A stretch of DNA of 6,526 nucleotides from Bacteroidota bacterium. Lineage in GTDB: Bacteria; Bacteroidota; Bacteroidia; Flavobacteriales_D; Crocinitomicaceae. The notes below the pieces were generated by a model that did no database searches, was not told where the DNA came from, and worked only from the letters and a program-made list of their open reading frames with translations. The DNA is taken from the NCBI GenBank assembly GCA_018825925.1, contig JAHKAT010000186.1:1-6526 (forward strand). The letters run 5' to 3'. Made by a program: the position numbers and the translations under genes. Positions 1 to 5,301 of this stretch are shown piece by piece; within the stretch, counting starts at the first letter, position 1, and each line of letters starts with the position of its first letter.

Positions 1-45
1 CTTAATCGGAACGCTATGTTGTAACAGTGGCTAGGGGATAGCGAG
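1..45. repeat. Cassette-boundary-like repeat, copy A
   Basis: First of three related copies, cut by the window edge on its left. It matches copy B (1040-1084) at 40 of 45 positions by hand alignment, with the first 24 bases identical. It contains the core GCTATGTTGTAA followed by a G-rich tail. Arms CGCTAT (12-17) and ATAGCG (38-43) are perfectly complementary around a 20-base loop. It lies 29 bases beyond the stop of the minus-strand toxin gene, so it marks the 3' end of the toxin-antitoxin unit. Function is unknown. An attC-like recombination site is one reading, but classical GTTRRRY/RYYYAAC boxes are not evident. Confidence 0.8.
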
Positions 46-73
46 TAATCAGCTTTGTGAAATTTGCTAGGGT

Positions 74-420
74 TCATAGGTTTCTTTTCATCCTCTGTTC
101 GAACATTTCACATGGAAAAAAATCAGTTATGTAAATCTGTTTACTTGTATCATGGATAAAATAAATGATTTTCACTGTAGTCACTTTTGTTCGTTCATAC
201 AGTATATACCTGTATTTTTCTGTTTTGAATTCTAAATTTGGTTCTATTTGACCTATAAGAGGGAAATTCCTTAAAATTTGGGGATGTTCTACAAGTTCAA
301 GTGCTATTTCATTAGCCCGCGTTGTAAAGAATGGTTATCGAATATATAATCCAATACTTCGAAATAGGCTTGCTCAGCCCTTGAAGTAATAATTATTTGG
401 TAGTCTTGTTCTTTAGCCAT
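74..420 (-). pseudogene. ParE/RelE-family toxin, frameshifted
   Basis: Toxin half of a type II toxin-antitoxin module; intact family members are either gyrase-poisoning ParE types or ribosome-dependent RelE RNases, and the sequence alone does not decide which. Reading starts at the ATG at 420 and gives MAKEQDYQIIITSRAEQAYF...YIFDNHSLQR (34 residues), then runs into a stop at 304-306. Moving to another frame at 316 continues immediately with ANEIALELVEHPQIL..., KYRYILYERTKV, VKIIYFIHDTSKQIYITDFFP and ends at TGA 74-76 after 80 residues. Together this makes about 114 residues, close to the family length of roughly 100. The break sits in the GCGGGC run at about 314-321 and could be one lost base or two gained. 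The start overlaps the antitoxin gene by 28 bases, the usual coupled arrangement. The family call is firm. Whether the break is a true mutation or a sequence error cannot be told here. Confidence 0.85.
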
Positions 421-614
421 TGTTTAACTTCACTGCTAAACTCGTCATAAGTGCGAATGTTCCCTTTAGCTATATCCTCTGCTGATGCGTCAGCTCTGGA
501 ACTGAGTTCAATCTCTGTCATAGCTGCTTCCAACTTCAAAATTGAATTCTCTTGTTTGAGCTTCATAAAACGCTCAATGAGATTAAGTTTCTTTGCTTCT
601 AAATTCATTATCAT
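393..614 (-). CDS. Antitoxin of ParE/RelE-type TA module
   Basis: A 73-residue acidic/helical protein beginning MIMNLEAKKLNLIERFMKLK. It has an N-terminal helical segment (about residues 3-40) and a C-terminal tail YDEFSSEVKQWLKNK. This is the pattern of small Bacteroidota antitoxins encoded just before ParE/RelE toxins, where the tail wraps the toxin and the N-terminal part dimerises and may bind the promoter. Its 3' end overlaps the toxin start at 420 by 28 bases, so the two are one operon. ATG codons at 614 and 608 are both possible starts and no Shine-Dalgarno is visible. TATCTTTA at 629-636 (minus strand) resembles the Bacteroidota -7 box TAnnTTTG with one mismatch, but no good -33 box is seen. 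If the toxin is really broken, this antitoxin has no functional partner here. Assignment rests on context as much as sequence. Confidence 0.75.
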   Translation of the reverse strand: MIMNLEAKKLNLIERFMKLKQENSILKLEAAMTEIELSSRADASAEDIAKGNIRTYDEFSSEVKQWLKNKTTK

Positions 615-764
615 GTTCTCAATGCATATAAAGATAGTGAAAACGAAATAAACTTGAATGGATGTTTCGTTTGATTTTTTTTAATCCTTGATTGTTTGGT
701 AGTAGTCTATTTTAAAATACAATCGCCCAAGAACATTGATTTCTCTTGGTGGTGTAGTCACGTC
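615..764. other. Upstream region of TA module; possible IS3 debris
   Basis: No intact gene. The left end is the likely promoter area of the antitoxin. In the plus frame running from 706, a short stretch reads SILKYNRPRTLISLGG, which loosely resembles the YNxxRPHxSLGG signature near the C terminus of IS3-type transposases. It is out of frame with the clearer transposase remnant that follows. It may be a second decayed copy or chance. Confidence 0.3.
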
Positions 765-935
765 ATGGATTACAATGCGATTCGACTGCATATCTCACTC
801 AATGGATCTACCCCTGACGAAGCTTATAGCTCAGGTTTAGTATTGCCCAAAAATCTCTATCAACCCCAGTTTAAGAAAGCAAGAACGATAAGAATCACCG
901 AAAACAAGAAAAATACATGCGGAAGCTGTACATAA
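765..935 (+). pseudogene. IS3-family transposase C-terminal remnant
   Basis: The 56 residues from the ATG at 765 read MDYNAIRLHISLNGSTPDEAYSSG... and match the C-terminal signature of IS3-type OrfB (DDE/rve integrase) proteins, typically YNxxRPHxSLxxxTPxExY. The catalytic DDE core and the upstream OrfA are missing, so it cannot be active. The open frame extends back to 696, but the extra residues do not look like transposase. It ends with a run of basic residues and TAA at 933-935. No terminal inverted repeats or target duplication were found. It sits between the antitoxin upstream region and repeat copy B, in the opposite orientation to the unit's genes, and is best read as an old insertion remnant. 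Confidence 0.75.
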
Positions 936-1027
936 TAGGCAAACTCTATTCCACCAACATCATCCTTTGTATCACTGACCAATTTGTTTTAAGGATTCGT
1001 TCCTTATTACAGCACTAACTCCTTTCA

Positions 1028-1084
1028 AACACTATGTTCCTTAATCGGAACGCTATGTTGTAATGGTGTCTAGGGGATGGCGGG
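1028..1084. repeat. Cassette-boundary-like repeat, copy B
   Basis: The best preserved complete copy. The part aligned to copy A is 1040-1084. A hairpin GTTCC/GGAAC (1036-1040 and 1047-1051, loop TTAATC) is followed by arms CGCTAT (1051-1056) and ATGGCG (1077-1082), which pair with one T-G wobble. The 11-mer AACACTATGTT at 1028 recurs as AACGCTATGTT at 1049, giving a 21-base direct step inside the element. It lies about 100 bases past the stop of the minus-strand gene ending at 1182. The sequence continues G-rich to about 1089. The 85 bases from there to the gene are AT-rich with no gene seen. Confidence 0.8.
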
Positions 1085-1181
1085 GCGGGATATTTGGGAA
1101 ACTTATTAATTTTTATAAGTGGTTGATATATAGCTGAATAAGGTTTTTTTCAATTATTGATAAGTTTTTGCTTTTCTTGCT

Positions 1182-1937
1182 TCACATTTCGGTTAGTTCT
1201 ATTAAATCTAAATCATAATATCCCAAATAATTTTTACCTTGATTTTTTGTTCTAAACTTTTTTTGTCGCTTATATCCCCGAAGATTATTTGAAAAAACAC
1301 CAATTGTAAGGAATTTTTCAACACCAATTGCGGTGTAATGAAATTCAATTTTTTGCCATTGATAATCGTTTGAAAAAAAATCATTGTCCATTGCAAGAAT
1401 TGCATCTTTATTTTCTACCATCCAATATTTCTTTTTCTTGACTGCACCAAATGATGACAAGCTGTCTTCCGTAAATGCCACCGCAAACCTATCAGTAAAG
1501 TATTGCGAATTTTCAGCTGTTCTCACATAAAAAGACAACTTGTACCTTTTATCTTTTTTTAGGGTATTATTAAATTTTGTTTGAATATGCTCTTGCGCTG
1601 AATAATACTTTCCATTTCTTATGACCAGTGTAATAAAACAGTTCCCATCTTTCGGGTATAAAGAGTCAAATGTAATTCCATTTGACATCGAATCGCAATT
1701 CACGCACCAGTAATCAGGACTTTCTCTTACCCATGGACAATACCAAGAGTCACATAAATTTATTTCGCCCATAAATATTGGACAGCCACTATTAATTTCA
1801 AATGATGAATTACTTATATATTCATAAGTTACCGTATCATCGAATATTTTCTGAGCCAAAGAAGTTGGAAAATTTAGAAAAGATATATTTAAGAACAACA
1901 AAATCCTCAAAATCATATTAATCCAGTTTTTGTACAT
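1182..1937 (-). CDS. Secreted protein with jelly-roll-like domain
   Basis: A 251-residue protein not recognised as a named gene. Residues 8-29 (MILRILLFLNISFL...SLAQ) form a signal peptide with cleavage likely after AQ, so export is expected; the ATG at 1916 (residue 8) is an equally good start. The mature part begins with an NSSFE motif (43-47), a Cys-rich stretch with C52, C62, C67, C78 and C81 including SPDYWC (73-78), then YYSAQEHIQTKF, RYKLSFYVRTAE and a closing YYDLDLIEL. This order matches the galactose-binding-like N-terminal domain found in many Bacteroidota secreted and OmpA-type proteins (NxSFE...SPDYF...YxLSFYV...YIDDI). Here it stands alone, with no OmpA or sorting domain after it. 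Ligand binding, perhaps to glycans, is inference. It is the only gene of its unit and is followed by repeat copy B. Confidence 0.8.
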   Translation of the reverse strand: MYKNWINMILRILLFLNISFLNFPTSLAQKIFDDTVTYEYISNSSFEINSGCPIFMGEINLCDSWYCPWVRESPDYWCVNCDSMSNGITFDSLYPKDGNCFITLVIRNGKYYSAQEHIQTKFNNTLKKDKRYKLSFYVRTAENSQYFTDRFAVAFTEDSLSSFGAVKKKKYWMVENKDAILAMDNDFFSNDYQWQKIEFHYTAIGVEKFLTIGVFSNNLRGYKRQKKFRTKNQGKNYLGYYDLDLIELTEM

Positions 1938-2149
1938 CAGTAATTTTTTTTGCTTCTTTTCTTGATTTGGCCGCTGTGGGCTGAGGAGGCAACATGGATA
2001 AGTTACTATTTTTCATTCCTAAACGTGAGCTACCGTAGATCATTTGTTCGATTCATCAGCTTAAAAATAACAATTGGAAAGCATAAATTACTACTTCCAA
2101 CAACAATCCTTTTTTGTGTTTCAAGGCAATCTGGTTTAGGGATGCTTTT
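1938..2149. other. Intergenic, no gene recognised
   Basis: Spacer between the start of the 251-residue gene and repeat copy C. It holds a GC-rich patch at about 1968-1993 (GGCCGCTGTGGGCTGAGG) that stands out from AT-rich surroundings. Open frames on both strands give no recognisable protein. A 25-codon minus-strand frame (1918-1995) overlaps the next gene's start and is not called. Confidence 0.4.
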
Positions 2150-2197
2150 CACATTCGGAATACTATGTTGTAATGGGTGGGTAGGTGGTGGTGGGGC
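2150..2197. repeat. Cassette-boundary-like repeat, copy C
   Basis: The most diverged copy. It shares TCGGAA, CTATGTTGTAATGG and the G-rich tail with copy B, aligning with a one-base gap. The hairpin GTTCC/GGAAC of copy B is not kept. The arms are TACTAT (2161-2166) and GTGGTG (2188-2193), which still pair if G-T wobble is allowed on the plus strand. It ends about 10 bases from the stop codon of the transglutaminase-like gene at 2207, so it directly follows that gene's 3' end. Confidence 0.7.
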
Positions 2198-2206
2198 CAC
2201 TCGTTT

Positions 2207-3076
2207 TTATATCGGTATGAGATAAATTGTTCTTCCAGAAAAATTAACCTCCAGAATTTCTCCTGATGTTCTATTTTTCAAATCAATAATAATTCTTTTG
2301 TGATTCTTGATTTTAAACTCAATTTTTTCATCAAACAACGTTGAATACACCTCAATTTTTTCATCCAAATTAAAGTTCGTTATCTTAATGTCAAGCATGT
2401 TTTTTCTACTCCTAAACCTAGAAATCTCTAGATATTCCTGATATATTATAAATTCTGGAGTAATACCAGGAAGCTTTCGGAAAAAGTTAAATCCGATGAA
2501 ATGGTAATTATCAAATCGATTAGAAGCTATGTGGGTAAACGACAAAAATTCACTTGTTGTGTTAAAATAATTCCAACATTCATCTTTATCTTTCGCACTT
2601 TGTCCCCAGACCAAATCAGTAAAGTACCATTGACCATTTATTTTTGTTTTAACCCACGAATGAGATTCTGAAAGATCATTTTTTGATATTATCCTTGAAT
2701 TTCTCGCGCGGATGGTTCTTCCTGTTACAAGCCTCGACTCAAAACCTAATTGATTTGAAATTGAAATGAACATTTTGGATAAAGATTGGCAATTCGCCTT
2801 CCTCTCTTTTAAAACTTGATCGGAGTTTACCCAATAATTTTCGGAATATTTTATGTTCTGAATAGACCAATAATAAAGGATGGCTATGGACATAATACTT
2901 TTAGGTTTTGAAATCAATAATAAGTCATCTACCAACTGGTTTTCAGATTTATATTTTGTTTTTAATCCTAAACTCATCAATTCAATGGAATCTTTATTGA
3001 AAACAATATTTGGTTTTTCCTGAGCATAGGACTGAAACGTCAAAATAATAAAAAAGATTAGTTGGTTTATTTTCAT
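2207..3076 (-). CDS. Secreted transglutaminase-like protein
   Basis: From the ATG at 3076 the product is 289 residues. A GTG five codons earlier (3091) is possible but overlaps the upstream gene; the ATG gives a clean signal peptide MKINQLIFFIILTFQSYAQ. The transglutaminase-like fold is seen in ILYYWSIQNIKYSENYW, KANCQSLSKMFISISNQLGFESRLVTG, SHSWVKTKINGQWYFTDLVWG. Numbering from the GTG, the likely triad is C101, H144 and D159, in the order and spacing usual for transglut_core and related cysteine peptidases. The C-terminal 90 residues are predicted beta-rich and unassigned. The substrate is unknown; family members act as peptidases, transglutaminases or inactive binding proteins. It lies one base after the stop of the small lipoprotein (TAACATG), so the two are cotranscribed and probably translationally coupled. 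The gene is strongly AT-rich compared with those beyond 3514. Confidence 0.82.
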   Translation of the reverse strand: MKINQLIFFIILTFQSYAQEKPNIVFNKDSIELMSLGLKTKYKSENQLVDDLLLISKPKSIMSIAILYYWSIQNIKYSENYWVNSDQVLKERKANCQSLSKMFISISNQLGFESRLVTGRTIRARNSRIISKNDLSESHSWVKTKINGQWYFTDLVWGQSAKDKDECWNYFNTTSEFLSFTHIASNRFDNYHFIGFNFFRKLPGITPEFIIYQEYLEISRFRSRKNMLDIKITNFNLDEKIEVYSTLFDEKIEFKIKNHKRIIIDLKNRTSGEILEVNFSGRTIYLIPI

Positions 3077-3077
3077 G

Positions 3078-3394
3078 TTAATCACATTCACATTCTTCAG
3101 TTTTTGTTTCGCGAGGATGAGGCTGTTTATTTGGATCGTCGGAAATATTTTCAGTATTATCTGTTCTAGTTTTTGGAATTATTTTATTGTCTTTGTATTT
3201 AGTCTCTATAATTCTTTCGGTTTTCTTTTTTGTTTAGTTATTAATTCAAAATTGTCAGTGGAAGTCACCGTAATTTTAAGATTTTGCCCCTTTGACCTTG
3301 TGTCTACTTTAGACTTTTTGGACTCATGATTGCAGCCTACAAATAGAAAGATGAACAATGCGAGAATTAATACTATATTATTTTTGTTTTTCAC
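3078..3394 (-). pseudogene. Small lipoprotein, frameshifted in A6 run
   Basis: From a GTG at 3394 the frame reads MKNKNNIVLILALFIFLFVG with Cys21 as the likely lipidated residue (LFVGC lipobox), then a polar tail, and stops at 3206 after 62 residues. The minus-strand run CAAAAAAG at 3225-3232 lies at codon 56. Rereading one A there (a -1 shift) opens KKTERIIETKYKDNKII... for 49 residues, ending EECECD and TAA at 3078-3080. The continued frame has ordinary codon use, fills the gap exactly and stops one base before the ATG of the next gene, so the intended protein is about 105 residues. Causes could be a lost A (mutation or sequencing error) or slippage on the A-run during transcription or translation. 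No family is recognised. The protein would sit at the membrane, perhaps as a partner of the transglutaminase-like product. Confidence 0.7.
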
Positions 3395-3513
3395 TTGTAT
3401 GTATTTCGTTTATTGATAATTAACATGTTCATAAAACCTACACAAAGTATCCTTTATTTTCGCACGCGTATCTTCCTAAAGCTGTATTTCAATGATTCCT
3501 TTTCGTGTAGCCT
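3395..3513. other. Junction between accessory region and chromosome-like genes
   Basis: A spacer of 119 bases upstream of the lipoprotein gene and downstream of the exonuclease gene. It presumably carries the lipoprotein operon promoter, but no convincing -7/-33 pair is visible. No fourth repeat copy, attI-like site or terminator was found. Composition changes across it, from AT-rich genes on the left to more balanced genes on the right. Confidence 0.4.
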
Positions 3514-4008
3514 TCACTGGGCCAATAAAAACAACTTTGCACAAGCTCTTGCATCTGAGAGAGCATCGTGATGTTTTAGTTCGATTCCGTGCAAATCACA
3601 ACAATTGCTCAGTTTTGCAGGTTTATACCCTTTGGATTTGTAAATCTTCATGGTACATTCCCATTTACTCGCAATATTTAAATCGTTGAAGATGAGGTTG
3701 TTTTCAAGTAGACTTTTGGACAATACATTCCGATCAAAACTTTCATTGTGTGCCACCACCATTTTACCAAAAAGACGGCGGTGTATTTCTGGATATATTT
3801 GCTGAAAATTGGGTGAATTGGCAGTATGTCGCTCGGATATTCCGTGCACCTGTACGTTGTGCCAATTGTATTGATTGTTGGGTGGGCGAATCAAGGCATG
3901 AAATTCTTCAATGATCTCCCCATTTTCCACGGTTACGATACCGACGGAACAGATGTGGTGAGCAATGGCTGTTTCAAAATCGATGGCTACGAAGGAGTTG
4001 GGTGTCAT
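3514..4008 (-). CDS. Stand-alone DnaQ-like 3'-5' exonuclease
   Basis: A 164-residue protein of the DEDDh exonuclease superfamily, related to the proofreading subunit of DNA polymerase III. All catalytic positions are visible: Exo I FVAIDFETA with D10 and E12, Exo II VAHNESFDRNVL with D92, and Exo III HDALSDARA with H147 and D152 (five apart, as in DEDDh). These residues bind two metal ions and remove nucleotides from 3' ends. The HGISERHTANSP segment is typical of this branch. The protein consists of the nuclease domain only; there is no BRCT, helicase or polymerase-binding extension, so a role in DNA repair, RNA turnover or nucleotide clean-up is more likely than replication proofreading, though this is inference. 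The ATG at 4008 puts motif I at the expected position near the N terminus. It is followed on the left by the accessory region and lies 87 bases from the peptidase gene's stop. Confidence 0.9.
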   Translation of the reverse strand: MTPNSFVAIDFETAIAHHICSVGIVTVENGEIIEEFHALIRPPNNQYNWHNVQVHGISERHTANSPNFQQIYPEIHRRLFGKMVVAHNESFDRNVLSKSLLENNLIFNDLNIASKWECTMKIYKSKGYKPAKLSNCCDLHGIELKHHDALSDARACAKLFLLAQ

Positions 4009-4095
4009 GGAATTATTACGGGCTTGTAAGGTTAATTTTGTTCAAACGCAAAAATAACAATATACGACTAGTGAAAAGGAGTCTTCTACTTTTAA

Positions 4096-5010
4096 TCATT
4101 TCATCCATTCTTGCTGGACTATTGCTACACTAGGATGCACTTTTTTTGATAAGAGAATTTCGAACTCTGCATCTTGTACAATTTCTTTTTGATTTTTCAA
4201 TTCGCGCCAAAGATTTTGGAAGGCTGGAATACCGCCTTGATCGTAGATATTTCCAGCAGCCATGTGCCAACGGCATTGATACCATCCGTAATTTTTGGGG
4301 TATTGTTGACCGATCAAATCGTAATTGACTTCTAAGTCATTCAAAGATTGAAACTTTAAATCGCTTCTATTTGTTGACGAAACGACCATTTCTGGAAAAA
4401 CGGTTAAGGCAGGTAATAAACCTGGTTCCATTTCGGCAACATAGGTGTGAAGTAAGATATTGGCAAATAACTCACCCATCCATTTTCTTTGCATTGTTAG
4501 TCCACCTTGTCCGTGGAATGCATGTCCCAATTCGTGAATAGCCAAAAGATCAAAAAAATCGCGCATAGACAGTACTCCATTTTTGTTGGAATAGGTTTTT
4601 AAAATTTTGGCTGAAAGTTCGGCTGGTAATTGATCCAAAGGGGGGATAAAGCTTTTCCAAAAATCATTGTCCTCCGAAGCCACAATAAGTGTCTGGTGAT
4701 CATTGTAATGAGGCATGCCATACACTGGAAAATCAGTGTATTTACTCCAGTCGGCAGGCGATAACACCAATAAAGTAACCTTGGGTTCGAAATTTATTCG
4801 TGAATTGTAAAACGATAAAACACTATCACAACGGGTAGCCATTTTTTCCGCTTGGTCTTTTGCGCCAACGCTGTAGTATGTTTTGGTTTTAAAGGTCGAA
4901 AGATGATTGAGGTTTTCGAGTAGCTGCGTTCGCCCATCGTTACCGATTAATAGGAGCATAACGAATAGGCTCATAAAAATTTGCTTTGATTGATTTTTTC
5001 TTCTTTTCAT
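4096..5010 (-). CDS. Secreted HELGH metallopeptidase-like protein
   Basis: A 304-residue protein with a basic N terminus and hydrophobic stretch IFMSLFVMLLLIG (11-23), a probable signal peptide. The zinc-binding motif HELGH is at 159-163 (AIHELGHAFHGQGG), and E180 in MGELFAN lies 17 residues after the second His, as expected for the third ligand of gluzincin-type metallopeptidases. W178, H188 and Y190 nearby form a conserved-looking active-site helix. Upstream, the VTLLVLSPADWSKY and YGMPHYNDHQTLIVAS segments resemble the beta-sheet edge found before the HExxH helix in this clan. A role as a periplasmic or secreted peptidase is likely; the substrate is unknown. Start is the ATG at 5010, with no Shine-Dalgarno, usual for Bacteroidota. 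The neighbour on the right is divergent and a promoter-like pair is found at 5040-5072. It is not assigned to a named family. Confidence 0.8.
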   Translation of the reverse strand: MKRRKNQSKQIFMSLFVMLLLIGNDGRTQLLENLNHLSTFKTKTYYSVGAKDQAEKMATRCDSVLSFYNSRINFEPKVTLLVLSPADWSKYTDFPVYGMPHYNDHQTLIVASEDNDFWKSFIPPLDQLPAELSAKILKTYSNKNGVLSMRDFFDLLAIHELGHAFHGQGGLTMQRKWMGELFANILLHTYVAEMEPGLLPALTVFPEMVVSSTNRSDLKFQSLNDLEVNYDLIGQQYPKNYGWYQCRWHMAAGNIYDQGGIPAFQNLWRELKNQKEIVQDAEFEILLSKKVHPSVAIVQQEWMK

Positions 5011-5039
5011 GAGTGGTGGCTTTTGGGGTGATTCTTTTA

Positions 5040-5072
5040 TAAATGTATCAAAACAGAGCGAATAATCACAAT
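5040..5072 (-). promoter_or_regulatory. Possible Bacteroidota-type promoter of the peptidase gene
   Basis: On the minus strand TACATTTA (5040-5047) resembles the -7 box TAnnTTTG and ATTG (5069-5072) the -33 box TTTG, with a 21-base gap. Each has one mismatch. The -7 box is 29 bases upstream of the ATG at 5010. In so AT-rich a region, chance is a real alternative. Confidence 0.35.
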
Positions 5073-5129
5073 TTTAATTGAAATTCATTGGTATTTTATG
5101 TGTTGATAGTTAGGGTTTTATGACTCTTG

Positions 5130-5156
5130 TTGAGATTACATGAATTCATGTCTCAA
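5130..5156. promoter_or_regulatory. Hyphenated palindrome in divergent intergenic region
   Basis: The 14-base perfect palindrome ACATGAATTCATGT (5138-5151) is extended by outer arms: TTGAGA on the left and TCTCAA on the right, with three extra bases (TTA) on the left side. It lies between the divergent peptidase and DUF748 genes, 120 bases from the former's start and about 145 from the latter's. It is not followed by a T-run, so it is not a normal terminator. It could be an operator for a dimeric regulator or a structured untranslated region. The remainder of this 291-base region (5011-5301) shows no gene. Confidence 0.45.
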
Positions 5157-5301
5157 TTCATTTTCTGGAACCTTTTTATGCATTTTTGTTGGATTCTTCC
5201 TTTGCCACAAACGAAATCTAAATAACACCGATTAATAACATACCATCAAGTTAAATGATACCTTTAAACCATGGTTGAAGGACAGGGGTTTTACGTTGGG
5301 T

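Noticed and set aside
1070..1090. Possible G-quadruplex in the G-rich tail of the repeat (also 2176-2197)
   Set aside because: G-runs are uneven and not conserved in copy A, so a quadruplex is not a shared feature of the family.
1101..1120. ACTTAT/ATAAGT inverted repeat as terminator of the 251-residue gene
   Set aside because: Six A/T-rich pairs with an eight-base loop and no T-run on the minus strand; expected by chance in such AT-rich DNA.
1918..1995. Short minus-strand frame (25 codons, MLPPQPTAAKSRKEAKK...)
   Set aside because: Too short, overlaps the start of the 251-residue gene and has no recognisable homology or start signal.
1950..2225. Plus-strand open frame of 91 codons
   Set aside because: It runs through the spacer and repeat copy C, ends in glycine-rich low-complexity from the repeat, and resembles no protein family.
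3225..3232. Canonical -1 programmed frameshift heptamer (A AAA AAG) in the lipoprotein gene
   Set aside because: The heptamer is present but not in the required codon phase (reads CAA AAA AGA), so the standard two-tRNA slip model does not fit; simple slippage or an indel is kept as explanation.
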